From assembly GCF_041240605.1 (NCBI RefSeq), contig NZ_CP162487.1, positions 3,789,001-3,853,000 on the forward strand: a stretch of DNA of 64,000 bases, written 5' to 3'. The notes below the pieces were generated by a model. It had not been told where the DNA came from. It searched no databases and was given only the letters and a program-made list of their open reading frames with translations. Shown here in pieces: positions 16,495-25,246 of the stretch. The stretch's first letter is position 1. Each line of letters starts with the position of its first letter. Origin of the DNA: Xanthomonas sp. DAR 80977 (GTDB lineage Bacteria; Pseudomonadota; Gammaproteobacteria; Xanthomonadales; Xanthomonadaceae). Position numbers and translations under genes: made by a program.

Positions 16495-17799
16495 ATGATC
16501 CAGCATCTACGCACCCTCGTGAGCTTCGGCATCGGATTGAGCCTGGCCTGTGCCGGCGTGGCGCACGCGCAATCGGACACCGGCGTGCTCGACGTCCTCA
16601 GCTACAACATCGCCGGACTGCCCGAGGGCATTTCCAGCAGCAATCCCTCCGCCAACACCGCGCAGCTGGCGCCGAAACTGGCCCCGTACGGCCTGGTCCA
16701 CGTGCAGGAGGACTTCAACTACCACGCCACCCTGTATGCCGGCGACACGCATCCCTACCGCACCGCCACCAGCGGCGGCGCCGCCATCGGCGACGGCCTC
16801 AACACCCTGAGCAACTATCCCTTCAGCGACTTCACCCGGGTCAAGTGGAACCAGTGCAACGGCACCGATTGCCTGACCCCGAAGGGCTTCAGCTACATGC
16901 GCGTGCGCCTGGCCGACGGCGTGCTGCTGGACGTGTACAACGCCCATCCCAACGCCGGCACCGAAACCGGCGACCTGTCCGCGCGCCGCGCCAACATCGG
17001 CCAGCTCTCGCAGTTCATCCAGACCTGGTCGGCCGGCAACGCGGTGCTGGTGATGATGGATTCCAACACCCGCTACACCCGCGCCGACGACAACATCCGC
17101 GAGCTGATCGCGGCCAACGGGCTGACCGATCCGTGGGTGGAGCTGGTCAAGGGCAGCGCGCCGGCCGCCGGCGCCGAGCCGCTGCTGTGCGGCACGCCGC
17201 CGACCAACGCCTGCGAGGTGGTCGACAAGATCCTGTACCGCGATGCGCGCCAGCTGACCCTGGTCGCCAACCGCTACCAGCTCGATCCCGGCAACTTCTA
17301 CGACAGCGCCGGCAAGCCCTTGTCCGACCACTACCCGCTGTACGCGCAGTTCGGCTGGGCGGTGGGCACGGACGTGCGCACCAGCGACCAGGTCGGCGGC
17401 CCGCACGGCACGCCGTTCAACGACCTGGCCGACAGCAACAGCCTGCGTCGGCTCAGCGGCGTGACCCTGCGCGGCGACGCGCGCCTGGACAGCGTCGGCG
17501 TGATCCTGGACACGGGCAAGCTGCTCGCGCACGGCGGCACCGGCGGCCAGGCGACGACCCTGTCGCTGGGCGCCAACGAGACGCTGACCTCGGCCACCGT
17601 CAGCGTGGGCAAGTACAACGACACGACCCGCGTGTTCTCGCTGAGCCTGCGCACCAGCAGCGGCCGCAGCGTGCAGGTGGGCAAGCCGACCAGCGAGACC
17701 TATACGCTGAGCGCGCCCAGCGGCTGGCACATCGCCGGCTTCACCGGCCGCGCGGGCGACGAGATCGACAAGCTCGGCGTGGTCTACAAGAAGGACTGA
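16495..17799 (+). CDS. Exported EEP-fold phosphodiesterase with C-terminal jacalin-like lectin region
   Basis: 434 aa from ATG 16495 after AAGAGGCG; signal peptide to about residue 26 (GVAHAQ). Residues 30-310 form an endonuclease/exonuclease/phosphatase domain: LDVLSYNIAGLP, HVQEDFNYH (catalytic Glu), NAHPNAGTE, VMMDSNTRYT and a terminal LSDHYPLYAQF. Such secreted EEP proteins include sphingomyelinases and extracellular DNases. Residues about 315-434 (VGGPHGTPFNDLAD..., GGTGGQATTLSLG, FTGRAGDEIDKLGVVYK) have the three-Greek-key pattern of jacalin-like lectins. A carbohydrate-targeted phosphodiesterase is therefore likely. The exact substrate is not readable from sequence. Confidence 0.8.
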   Translation: MIQHLRTLVSFGIGLSLACAGVAHAQSDTGVLDVLSYNIAGLPEGISSSNPSANTAQLAPKLAPYGLVHVQEDFNYHATLYAGDTHPYRTATSGGAAIGDGLNTLSNYPFSDFTRVKWNQCNGTDCLTPKGFSYMRVRLADGVLLDVYNAHPNAGTETGDLSARRANIGQLSQFIQTWSAGNAVLVMMDSNTRYTRADDNIRELIAANGLTDPWVELVKGSAPAAGAEPLLCGTPPTNACEVVDKILYRDARQLTLVANRYQLDPGNFYDSAGKPLSDHYPLYAQFGWAVGTDVRTSDQVGGPHGTPFNDLADSNSLRRLSGVTLRGDARLDSVGVILDTGKLLAHGGTGGQATTLSLGANETLTSATVSVGKYNDTTRVFSLSLRTSSGRSVQVGKPTSETYTLSAPSGWHIAGFTGRAGDEIDKLGVVYKKD

Positions 17800-18110
17800 C
17801 GCATCGGCGGCGTGCGCGGCGCGGCGCGACGCGTCGCGCACGAACGGCAACGGCGCCCGTCGCAACGGGCGCCGTTGTTGCAGCGATGCGGATCGTCCCC
17901 GCCGTACGCGGACCGGCATGCGCACGCGTGGCGATGCGCCGCTATCCCGCGTAGCGGCTTCGCTCGCGGATCAAGGATGGGCGTTCGGGATGTTTTCCGG
18001 CTTTTCCGCCGGCACCGCAGCGGCGCTCCATGCCACGACACGCAGCATGCGTGCCGATGCAGCGGCAGCGACCGGGTCGCAACCTGGCCGCTGCAGCAAG
18101 CGATCAGGCC
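17800..18110. terminator. Intergenic region with strong hairpin after the phosphodiesterase
   Basis: A perfect 13-bp stem, CAACGGCGCCCGT (17848-17860) with ACGGGCGCCGTTG (17865-17877) around a 4-nt loop, follows the stop codon by about 50 nt. It is probably the transcription end of the receptor-phosphatase-phosphodiesterase group, though the T-run is short. The remaining ~230 nt up to the DUF805 stop contain no gene I can support. Confidence 0.6.
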
Positions 18111-18497
18111 TCAGGCCTGCTTCGGATCCGGGCCGTAGGCATTGGCGCCCCTGACCCCTTCCATGAACATGAAGACCATGATCACCACGCCGCCCAGCCA
18201 GGGGATCAGGCCCAGCAGCACGTACCAGCCGGACTTGCCCTGGTCGTGGAAACGGCGCACCTGCACCGCGAGCGACGGCACCAGCACTGCGAGCGAATAC
18301 AGGCACACCAGCACGAACGCGGCCATCGACAGCGCACTGGTGCCGTTCTGGCCGCCGAAGCCGCCGCCGATGCCCACCAGCACCATCAACACGGTGATCA
18401 CCACGATGTTCAACAGCGTGAACATCCAATACTCCTTGCGCCGCGAACGCCCGGAAAAATCCGCGTAGCGCTTGAGCGGCATCAACATCCATTCCAT
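18111..18497 (-). CDS. DUF805 inner-membrane protein
   Basis: 128 aa from ATG 18497 with AAGGAAA upstream. It opens MEWMLMPLKRYADFSGRSRRKEYWMF, the diagnostic DUF805 opening (FxGRxxRxEYW). Four hydrophobic helices follow, with the conserved VRRFHDQGKSGWYVLL loop between helices 3 and 4. Function of the family is unknown, with links to membrane and stress proteins. It lies 84 nt downstream of radA on the same strand and could be a read-through gene. Confidence 0.9.
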   Translation of the reverse strand: MEWMLMPLKRYADFSGRSRRKEYWMFTLLNIVVITVLMVLVGIGGGFGGQNGTSALSMAAFVLVCLYSLAVLVPSLAVQVRRFHDQGKSGWYVLLGLIPWLGGVVIMVFMFMEGVRGANAYGPDPKQA

Positions 18498-18581
18498 TGT
18501 GTTTCCTTTTTTTTCGAACCGCTGCGTCACTGCAGCGGGCGGCATGGTGGCACAAACGCCGCGGCATGGAAACGCTTCCAG

Positions 18582-19967
18582 CTACGCGCTCGCCGCCTCC
18601 AGCGCCTGCGCCAGGCGCTCCACCGCGATCACTTCCATGCCCTTGACCACGCCGGTCTTGGGCGCATTGGCCTTGGGCACGATGGCGCGCTTGAAGCCGT
18701 GCGTGGCGGCCTCGCGCAGGCGGTCCTCGCCGTTGGGCACCGGGCGGATCTCGCCGGACAGGCCGACCTCGCCGAAGGCGATGGTCTTCTCCGCCAGCGG
18801 CCGGTCGCGCAGCGAGGACAGCACCGCCAGCAGCACCGGCAGGTCGGCCGCGGTCTCCTGCACGCGGATGCCGCCGACCACGTTGACGAACACGTCCTGG
18901 TCGCCGACCACGATGCCGCCGTGCCGGTGCAGCACCGCCAGCAGCATCGCCAGCCGGTTCTGTTCCAGGCCCACCGCCACCCGCCGCGGATTGGACAGCG
19001 GCGAAGCATCGACCAGCGCCTGCACTTCCACCATCAGCGGCCGCGTGCCCTCGCGCGTGACCATCACGCAGCTGCCGGGCTGGTTGGCGCTGCTGCCGGA
19101 CAGGAAGATCGCCGACGGGTTGGACACTTCCTTCAGTCCCTTCTCGCCCATCGCGAACACGCCCAGCTCGTTGACCGCGCCGAAGCGGTTCTTGAACGCG
19201 CGCAGCAGGCGGAAACGGCTGCCGCTCTCGCCCTCGAAATACAGCACTGCATCGACCATGTGCTCGAGCACGCGCGGCCCGGCGATGCCGCCTTCCTTGG
19301 TCACGTGGCCGACCAGGAACACCGCGGTGCCGGTTTCCTTGGCGTAGCGCACCAGCCGCGCCGCGCTCTCGCGCACCTGGCTGACCGAACCGGGCGCGGC
19401 GGTCAGCGACTCGGTCCACAGGGTCTGCACCGAGTCGGCCACGATCAGTTTGGGCCGCGCCGCGCTGGCGTGCTGCAGGATCTGCTCGATGCCGGTCTCG
19501 GCCAGCGCGTTGAGGCCGTCCAGCGGCAGGTCCAGGCGCACCGCGCGGCCGGCGACCTGGGCCAGCGATTCCTCGCCGGTCACGTACAGCACCGGCAGCG
19601 TGCCGGCCATCTTCGCCAGCGCCTGCAGCAGCAGCGTCGACTTGCCGATGCCCGGGTCGCCGCCGATCAGCACCACCGCGCCTTCGACCAGGCCGCCGCC
19701 GAGCACCCGGTCGAACTCGCCGATGCCGGTGGACACGCGCGCCTGGTCGCGATGCTCCACGTCCTTGAGCGCGGTGATCTTCGGCGTCTCCGCCTTGCCG
19801 GCCCAGCCGCTGCGCCGCGCCGCGGCCGGCGCCTTCGCCGCCGCCGCGCTTTCCAGCACGATCTCGCTCAGCGAATTCCACGCCCCGCACTCGGCGCACT
19901 GGCCCTGCCACTTGGTGTACTCGGCGCCGCATTCGCCGCAGACATAGGCCGTCTTCGCCTTCGCCAT
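18582..19967 (-). CDS. radA: DNA repair protein RadA (Sms)
   Basis: 461 aa, normal length. RadA is a hexameric ATPase that promotes branch migration during recombinational repair. The N-terminal C4 zinc finger is CGECG...CAECG (residues 10-27), Walker A is GGDPGIGKSTLL, and the RadA-specific FKNRFGAVNELGVF motif is followed by a Lon-protease-like C-terminal domain without the protease dyad. It is not obviously in an operon with its neighbours apart from possible read-through into DUF805. Confidence 0.97.
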   Translation of the reverse strand: MAKAKTAYVCGECGAEYTKWQGQCAECGAWNSLSEIVLESAAAAKAPAAARRSGWAGKAETPKITALKDVEHRDQARVSTGIGEFDRVLGGGLVEGAVVLIGGDPGIGKSTLLLQALAKMAGTLPVLYVTGEESLAQVAGRAVRLDLPLDGLNALAETGIEQILQHASAARPKLIVADSVQTLWTESLTAAPGSVSQVRESAARLVRYAKETGTAVFLVGHVTKEGGIAGPRVLEHMVDAVLYFEGESGSRFRLLRAFKNRFGAVNELGVFAMGEKGLKEVSNPSAIFLSGSSANQPGSCVMVTREGTRPLMVEVQALVDASPLSNPRRVAVGLEQNRLAMLLAVLHRHGGIVVGDQDVFVNVVGGIRVQETAADLPVLLAVLSSLRDRPLAEKTIAFGEVGLSGEIRPVPNGEDRLREAATHGFKRAIVPKANAPKTGVVKGMEVIAVERLAQALEAASA

Positions 19968-20093
19968 CTCGTTCTTGCCCGCTGACAGAATGCGCCAGCA
20001 TAGTGGCTGGCGGTCTCAAGGTCCGCGACGGGCGCGGGGAGCGGCATACTCGACGCCGCCGATGGCGCGCCCTGTGCATTCATCCCGCTCCCC

Positions 20094-20161
20094 TGTAGGA
20101 GCGGCCTCAGCCGCGACGGGCTCTGCCGAGGGTGCCGGTCGCGGCTGAAGCCGCTCCTACA
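20094..20161. repeat. Inverted pair of palindromic repeats between radA and the M61 peptidase
   Basis: TGTAGGAGCGGCCTCAGCC... (20094-20117) pairs with 20138-20161 with one mismatch over 24 nt; each half is itself palindromic. It lies in the 275-nt gap between the radA start and the M61 stop (both minus strand) and probably forms the M61 transcript end. The family is the same as at 9922-9991. Confidence 0.75.
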
Positions 20162-20242
20162 TGGGCGAACACAGGGCTTCGCGCGTTGCCGCGTTGCCGC
20201 CGCGTGGGCGGCCCATCGCGATGGACCGCCCGCGTTGCCGGC

Positions 20243-22132
20243 TCAGCGCGCCTTGTACAGTTCGCTCAACCGGTCCGGCTTGCCGGGGATGCGCTCCAGG
20301 TGCGGATACTGCAGGCCGCCGTGGTAGGCGATGCGCAGCGTGTCGTAGCGGTTGCCGCGCTTGACCAGCAGCTCGATCGGCGCGGTGCCGCCCTTGGCCG
20401 CGGTGATCGCGTCCTTGATCGTGTCGGCGCTGTACTCGCGGCCGTTGACCGCGACGATGCTGTTGCCGGCGATGATGCCGGCGTCGAACGCCGGGCCGTC
20501 CCACAGCACGTCCTGCACGCTGCCCTTGTCGTCCAGGCTCAGGCCCAGCGAATAGGTCAGGCCGATGCCCTTCTTGGTCGCCTCGTAGGTCTTGACCGCC
20601 TCGTTCGGCTGGTCGGTGTAGACCAGCTTCCAGCCGCTGGCCTCGATGCCGCCGACCAGCGGGCCATGGCCGTCGACGCGGCTGCGCAGGAACGTCGCCC
20701 AGTCGTACCTGGCCACGCCATCGAGCGTGGCGACGATGTCCTCGAAGGTATACGGGTTCACGTCCCAGGCGCCGTCGTGCATGCCGAAGAAGGCCTTGGC
20801 GAAGTCGTCGATCGAGCGCTTGTTGCCGCTGAGCTCGCGCAGCTTGGCATCGGTCTCCAGCCATAGCATCTGCCCGCCGGAATAGTAGTCCTCGCTCATC
20901 TGGTAGCTGCGGTAGGCGCGCGGCCGGCGCATCGACATGGTCGGGTCGTTGGTGGTGTCCTGCAGCGCGCGCCAGGCCATGCCGGGACGGCCGCGCTGGT
21001 AGGTCGCGGCGACGTCGGCCAGCGCGTCGCGCGCCTGGTTCTGCGTCCACAGCCCGGAGCGTGCCGACAGCACCTCGCCCCAGAACTGGGTCTGGCCCTC
21101 GTACAGCCACAGCAGGCTGTCGCCCATCGGCACGTTGAAGTTCGGCGTGGCCAGGTCGGCGCCGCGGCGGTACTTGCCGTTCCAGGAATGGTTGAACTCG
21201 TGCGGGAGCAGGTCGCGCCGGTCCCAGCTCTTGTCCCATTCGGTGAAGTAGTTGAGCGGGCCGCTGTTCTCGCTGGAGCGGTGATGTTCCAGGCCGATGC
21301 CGCCGAGCTTCTCGGTCAGGGCCAGCAGGAACTCGTAGTGGTCGAAATGGCGCGCGCCGTACAGCTTGTCCATCTGCTGCACCAGCGCCGCGTGCGCCTT
21401 GATCTGCTCGGGCTTGGCCTCCAGCGACTTGGCCTCGTCGGCGAACACGTTCAAGTACACCGGCGCCTTGCCGCCGGCATCCAGCGCGATGCGCTTGTAG
21501 TACTTGCCGGCGAACATCGGCGAATCGACCAGGTCGTCGAAGTCGATCGGCTTGAACGTCACCGTGTCGCCGACCCGGCCGGCGGTCTCCAGCGCGGTGG
21601 CATAGCTCCAGCCCGGCGGCAGGGTCACGCTGGCCTGGGCCTTGATGTTGCGCGCGTAGACGCCGGCCGGGTACAGCGCGGTGGTGTTCCACTGCAGGTT
21701 GAGCATCTCCGGGGTCATCATCACCCGGCCCTGGCCGTCGCCCTGCGAGGACAGGAACTGGTACTCGGCGACGATCTCGCTGGCGCCCTGCGGCACCTCG
21801 ACCTTGAACGCGTACACGTCGAACTGGTCGCGCTTCCACGGCAGCACCTGGCCGTTGGCCTTGACCACCAGCCCGGCCAGCTTGTCGATCGGCCCGGTCG
21901 GCGAATGGTTGCCGGGAATCCACTGCGGATACAGCAGGGTCATCGGTCCCGGCGTGGCCGGGATGGTGGTGCGCACGCGGAAGATGCGGTGCGCCAGGTC
22001 GGTGGCGTCGACATCGATCTTCAGCGTGCCGGCGAACGGCACGTCCTGCGGCGGCGCGGTCTGCGCCGTGGCCTGGAAGGCGGCGGTGGCGGCCAGCAGC
22101 AGCGGCGCCATCCAGGCGGTGGACTTGGTCAT
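20243..22132 (-). CDS. Secreted M61-family glycyl aminopeptidase with PDZ domain
   Basis: 629 aa from ATG 22132. Signal peptide ends near QATAQT. An N-terminal beta-rich domain is followed by the gluzincin active site LLPHEFNHSWNGK (HExxH) and a downstream glutamate in WLYEGQTQFWGEV. The C-terminal PDZ segment contains YSLGLSLDDKGSVQDVLWDGPAFDAGIIAGNSIVAVNGREY. This matches the glycyl-aminopeptidase type of M61 found in sphingomonads and xanthomonads. It is a monocistronic-looking gene and likely periplasmic, trimming small peptides. Confidence 0.93.
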   Translation of the reverse strand: MTKSTAWMAPLLLAATAAFQATAQTAPPQDVPFAGTLKIDVDATDLAHRIFRVRTTIPATPGPMTLLYPQWIPGNHSPTGPIDKLAGLVVKANGQVLPWKRDQFDVYAFKVEVPQGASEIVAEYQFLSSQGDGQGRVMMTPEMLNLQWNTTALYPAGVYARNIKAQASVTLPPGWSYATALETAGRVGDTVTFKPIDFDDLVDSPMFAGKYYKRIALDAGGKAPVYLNVFADEAKSLEAKPEQIKAHAALVQQMDKLYGARHFDHYEFLLALTEKLGGIGLEHHRSSENSGPLNYFTEWDKSWDRRDLLPHEFNHSWNGKYRRGADLATPNFNVPMGDSLLWLYEGQTQFWGEVLSARSGLWTQNQARDALADVAATYQRGRPGMAWRALQDTTNDPTMSMRRPRAYRSYQMSEDYYSGGQMLWLETDAKLRELSGNKRSIDDFAKAFFGMHDGAWDVNPYTFEDIVATLDGVARYDWATFLRSRVDGHGPLVGGIEASGWKLVYTDQPNEAVKTYEATKKGIGLTYSLGLSLDDKGSVQDVLWDGPAFDAGIIAGNSIVAVNGREYSADTIKDAITAAKGGTAPIELLVKRGNRYDTLRIAYHGGLQYPHLERIPGKPDRLSELYKAR

Positions 22133-22330
22133 GGGGTCTCCAGTGGGGGATGCGGCGAACGGGCGACTCACGATCCTATGCCTGCCGTCCGCTGGCGCTC
22201 TATGCCATTGGTCATGCTCCGGGCACCGGCGCATCCGTCCGCTGCAGCGCTCGCCTCCCGGCCGCCGGCGTTGAAGCGGGTACCGCAGGCGCCTATGCTC
22301 GGATCACCCATGTCGCGGGGAACCAACGCC

Positions 22331-22789
22331 ATGCCTTGCTGCCGTCTGCTTGCGATCGTCGTCCTGGGCGTGGCGCTCGCGCCTGCCGGGCTCCACGCCC
22401 AGCCAAAGGGCCGCGTCACCGGAGTCGGCGGCATCTTCGTCAAAAGCGACCACCCCAAGGCCTTGATGGCGTGGTATCGGGACGTCCTGGGAATCCAGAT
22501 CGAACCCTGGGGCGGCGCCATGTTGTCCTATGACGCGCCTGGGCATCCGCCGGTGCTGACGTTGAACGCGTTCGCTCGCGACAGCGACTACATGGCCCCG
22601 TCGGCACGGGAGTTCATGCTCAATTTCGCGGTGGACGACCTCGACGCCATCCTGCAGAAGGTCGAGGCCAGCGGCGTGGCGGTACTCAAGCGCGACGACG
22701 ACGATCCCAGCGGGAAGTTCGCCTGGATCGTCGATCCGGACGGCACCAAGATCGAACTGTGGCAGCCGAAGGCGGAATCATCGCCCTAG
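22331..22789 (+). CDS. Exported VOC/glyoxalase-superfamily protein
   Basis: 152 aa from ATG 22331. The first ~25 residues (MPCCRLLAIVVLGVALAPAGLHAQ) form a signal peptide, which is uncommon for this fold. A vicinal-oxygen-chelate module follows: GGIFVKSDHPKALMAWYRDVLGIQIE, then FAVDDLDAILQKVEASGV and FAWIVDPDGTKIELWQP, the typical pairing of H/E metal ligands. Upstream ATGs at 22295 and 22310 are in frame but would bury the signal. The substrate is unknown; lyase, dioxygenase and resistance roles all occur in the family. Confidence 0.75.
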   Translation: MPCCRLLAIVVLGVALAPAGLHAQPKGRVTGVGGIFVKSDHPKALMAWYRDVLGIQIEPWGGAMLSYDAPGHPPVLTLNAFARDSDYMAPSAREFMLNFAVDDLDAILQKVEASGVAVLKRDDDDPSGKFAWIVDPDGTKIELWQPKAESSP

Positions 22790-22840
22790 CGCGCGGGCAG
22801 GCCGCCCCCAGGCGCCGCTGTCAGCCGGAGTACCCGGCGT

Positions 22841-23374
22841 TCACTGCGTTTTGTGCTCGAAGATCAGGCAGGTCGTGGTCGCATGCGCATAGAGCTTGCC
22901 GTCGGGTCCGACGATGCGTCCCTCGGCCGTGGCGACCTGGCGTCCCGCGTGGATCACCTTCCCTTCGGCGCGCACCAGCGGCACTCGGTCGGTCAGGGGA
23001 CGCACCATGTTCACTTTCAGCTCCAGCGTCGTGAACGCCATGCCGGCCGGCAGCGTCGTGTGGACGGCACAGCCGACGGCGGAATCGAGCAGGGTCGCGA
23101 ACCAGCCGCCGTGCACGGTGCCCAACGGGTTGTAGTGCCGTCGCTGCGGTCGGCCCTGGAATACCGCGCTGCCGGGCTGCATGTGGATCGGAACGAAATC
23201 GAGCGTCTCGCCAATCGGCGCTGGCGGCAGGTCGCCGGCAAAGATTGCGTCGAACAGCTGCATGCCGGAGAGCGCGACCAGCGGCCGCTTCGGCGCAGCG
23301 TCGGGAGCGCATAGCCGGGCGCGGACTCGCGCCTCGTCCGCCTCCCAGCACGCCAACACCTGATCGCTCGTCAT
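22841..23374 (-). CDS. Hotdog-fold thioesterase, PaaI-like
   Basis: 177 aa from ATG 23374 (MTSDQVLACWEADEARV); the longer frame up to 23569 is doubtful. A single 4HBT hotdog domain contains NPLGTVHGGWFATLLDSAVGCAVHTTLPAG and VRAEGKVIHAGRQVATAEGRIVGPDGKLYAHAT. The HGG(x)4-LLD pattern is that of PaaI/YdiI acyl-CoA thioesterases. The extra N-terminal 60 residues are found in some aromatic-degradation members. It is convergent with the VOC gene and ends 68 nt after the TetR gene stop on the same strand. Confidence 0.85.
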   Translation of the reverse strand: MTSDQVLACWEADEARVRARLCAPDAAPKRPLVALSGMQLFDAIFAGDLPPAPIGETLDFVPIHMQPGSAVFQGRPQRRHYNPLGTVHGGWFATLLDSAVGCAVHTTLPAGMAFTTLELKVNMVRPLTDRVPLVRAEGKVIHAGRQVATAEGRIVGPDGKLYAHATTTCLIFEHKTQ

Positions 23375-23441
23375 AAAGAGTCCTTCCGGAAGCACGTGGA
23401 TCCACAGCGGAGGGCGGCGGACCAGGCGGTACGTCGTCCCC

Positions 23442-24026
23442 CTACCCGCCGACAATCGGGGACGGTCCCGACAGCACCGCAGCCCGACAGGCATCCAGAA
23501 TCTCATCGGCGAGCGGTGAGTCGTCAGGACAGGCGCGCGACAGCACCAACGCGCCAACCACCTGCGCAATCAGGGCGATACGCCTGCCGCGCGAGTCGCT
23601 TTCGTCCTTGCCGTCCTCCGGCGCGGCGCGCCGGTTCGCCAACCCCGCCAGCATGTTCTCAAGGCCGGCCGCAAAAGCCTGCTTGGTGGACTCCGGCTGA
23701 CGCGCCGCATCTCCGCAGAGCGCTGCCATCGTGCAACCATCGCTACGATCGTCCCGGTGTGGCCGGGATAGGTAGTAGCTGACGAAGGCACGCGCATCGA
23801 GGCCGACGGCCTTGGCGGTGCCCTGTTCAAAGCCGCAGCTCGCCGCTTCCGCCATCAAGTCGGCCTTGGACCCGAAATGCTTGTAGAAGCCGCCATGGGT
23901 GAAGCCGGCGGCCGCCATCAGGTCCGCAATCCCGACCCCGTCGTATCCGCGCTCGCGAAACAGATGAGAGGCGGTCTCGACGATGTGCGCCCGGTTCGCC
24001 TGGGCCTGGGCTTTGGTGACCTTCAT
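23442..24026 (-). CDS. TetR-family transcriptional repressor
   Basis: 194 aa from ATG 24026 (MKVTKAQAQANRAHIVETA); ATG 24074 is an in-frame alternative. The TetR helix-turn-helix is ASHLFRERGYDGVGIADLMAAAGFTHGGFYKHFGSKADLMAEA. The C-terminal region (SYYLSRPHRDDRSDGCTMAALCGDAARQ) is of the kind seen in NemR/AcrR-like sensors of reactive electrophiles, where cysteines matter. It is divergent from an alpha/beta hydrolase, oxidoreductase and SDR group that it probably represses through the palindrome at 24111-24127. Confidence 0.9.
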   Translation of the reverse strand: MKVTKAQAQANRAHIVETASHLFRERGYDGVGIADLMAAAGFTHGGFYKHFGSKADLMAEAASCGFEQGTAKAVGLDARAFVSYYLSRPHRDDRSDGCTMAALCGDAARQPESTKQAFAAGLENMLAGLANRRAAPEDGKDESDSRGRRIALIAQVVGALVLSRACPDDSPLADEILDACRAAVLSGPSPIVGG

Positions 24027-24098
24027 GTCCTGGACCTCTGTGGGGATGCCATCGGTAACGCCGTCACTATACATTGATGTCGTCCGTCATCAAACCTA

Positions 24099-24127
24099 TT
24101 GACATTAAAGATGATGGATAACATCAT
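24099..24127. promoter_or_regulatory. Candidate promoter box and TetR operator
   Basis: A consensus TTGACA (24099-24104) on the plus strand is followed by the inverted repeat ATGATG-gataa-CATCAT (24111-24127) within a locally AT-rich stretch. The site sits between the divergent TetR gene and the hydrolase operon, as expected for an autorepressing TetR. The -10 element is not clear. Confidence 0.5.
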
Positions 24128-24336
24128 TAATGGACCTTCCTTCGACAGGGTTCTGGAAATGGACGCCACCCACCTGCCCTTGCCCACCCTGCTCGCGAGC
24201 AAGGTGCAGGGCGCACCGTCGTCGACGTGAGTGCATGACGGCCGCCGCTGCCGCCAGATCGCGTACCCCATTGGCGCCGCCACAGCACGCAGTGCGGCAA
24301 GACGATGCTCCCTACGACAAACGCCCAGGATCGAAC

Positions 24337-25167
24337 ATGTCCTACATCCGCACCCCCACCCACGCCATGGATGTTGGCGGTACCGCATTCGCATACCGCG
24401 ACCTGGGGCCGCGCGGCGGCGTGCCGCTGCTCCTGCTCAATCACTGGGGCGCCGTCCTGGACAACTTCGACCCCCGCATCGTCGATGGACTCGCCAGCCG
24501 ACATCGCGTCATCGCAATCGACTACCGCGGCATCGGCGCCTCGGGTGGAACGGCACCTGTAACGGTCGAGGCGATGGCCCGCGATGTGATTGCGCTCATC
24601 CAGGCGCTGGGTTTCGACAAGGTCGATCTGCTCGGCTTCTCCCTGGGCGGGTTCGTGGCACAGGACATCGTGCTCACGGTCCCCGGCCTGGTGCGTCGCC
24701 TCGTGCTGACCGGGACCGGGCCGGCGGGTGGCGCAGGCATCGACAAGGTCGGGGCAATGTCCTGGCCACGCATGCTCAAGGGCTTGTTGACCCTGCGGGA
24801 CCCCAAGACCTACCTGTTTTTCACCGCTACGGCCAACGGCCGACAGGCCGCGCGGGCGTTCCTGGCGCGGCTGAAAGAACGCAAGGCGGATCGGGACAAG
24901 GGGCCGACGCCAAGAGCCTTCCTGCGTCAATTGAAGGCGATCAAGGCGTGGGGCCGGCAAGCGCCTCAGGATCTGGGCAGCATCCGGATCCCGGTCCTGG
25001 TCGCCAATGGCGACAACGACATCATGGTGCCGACGGCCAATAGCCACGACCTGGCACAGCGCATTCCCGGCGCACGACTGGTCATCTACAGCGATGCCGG
25101 GCATGGCGGGATCTTCCAGTATCACGACGCGTTCGTAGCCCAGGCGCTGGCCTTCCTCGATGGGTGA
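24337..25167 (+). CDS. Alpha/beta-fold hydrolase
   Basis: 276 aa from ATG 24337 (MSYIRTPTHAMDVGGTAFAYRDLG); upstream in-frame codons to 24130 look like leader. It has the alpha/beta hydrolase core with nucleophile elbow LLGFSLGGF (S102), acid in NGDNDIMVP and base in DAGHGGIF. The NHWGAVLDNFDPRIVDGLA region is typical of the haloperoxidase/esterase-like group in TetR-controlled oxidoreductase clusters. It leads a three-gene plus-strand group with gaps of 79 and 102 nt. The substrate is not predictable. Confidence 0.87.
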   Translation: MSYIRTPTHAMDVGGTAFAYRDLGPRGGVPLLLLNHWGAVLDNFDPRIVDGLASRHRVIAIDYRGIGASGGTAPVTVEAMARDVIALIQALGFDKVDLLGFSLGGFVAQDIVLTVPGLVRRLVLTGTGPAGGAGIDKVGAMSWPRMLKGLLTLRDPKTYLFFTATANGRQAARAFLARLKERKADRDKGPTPRAFLRQLKAIKAWGRQAPQDLGSIRIPVLVANGDNDIMVPTANSHDLAQRIPGARLVIYSDAGHGGIFQYHDAFVAQALAFLDG

Positions 25168-25246
25168 ACCCCACGGCGCAGATCGCACCCTTCGATCGTA
25201 ACGGCACCCACCACAGTCATTCAAAAGCCCTGGAGAACAACGTCCC

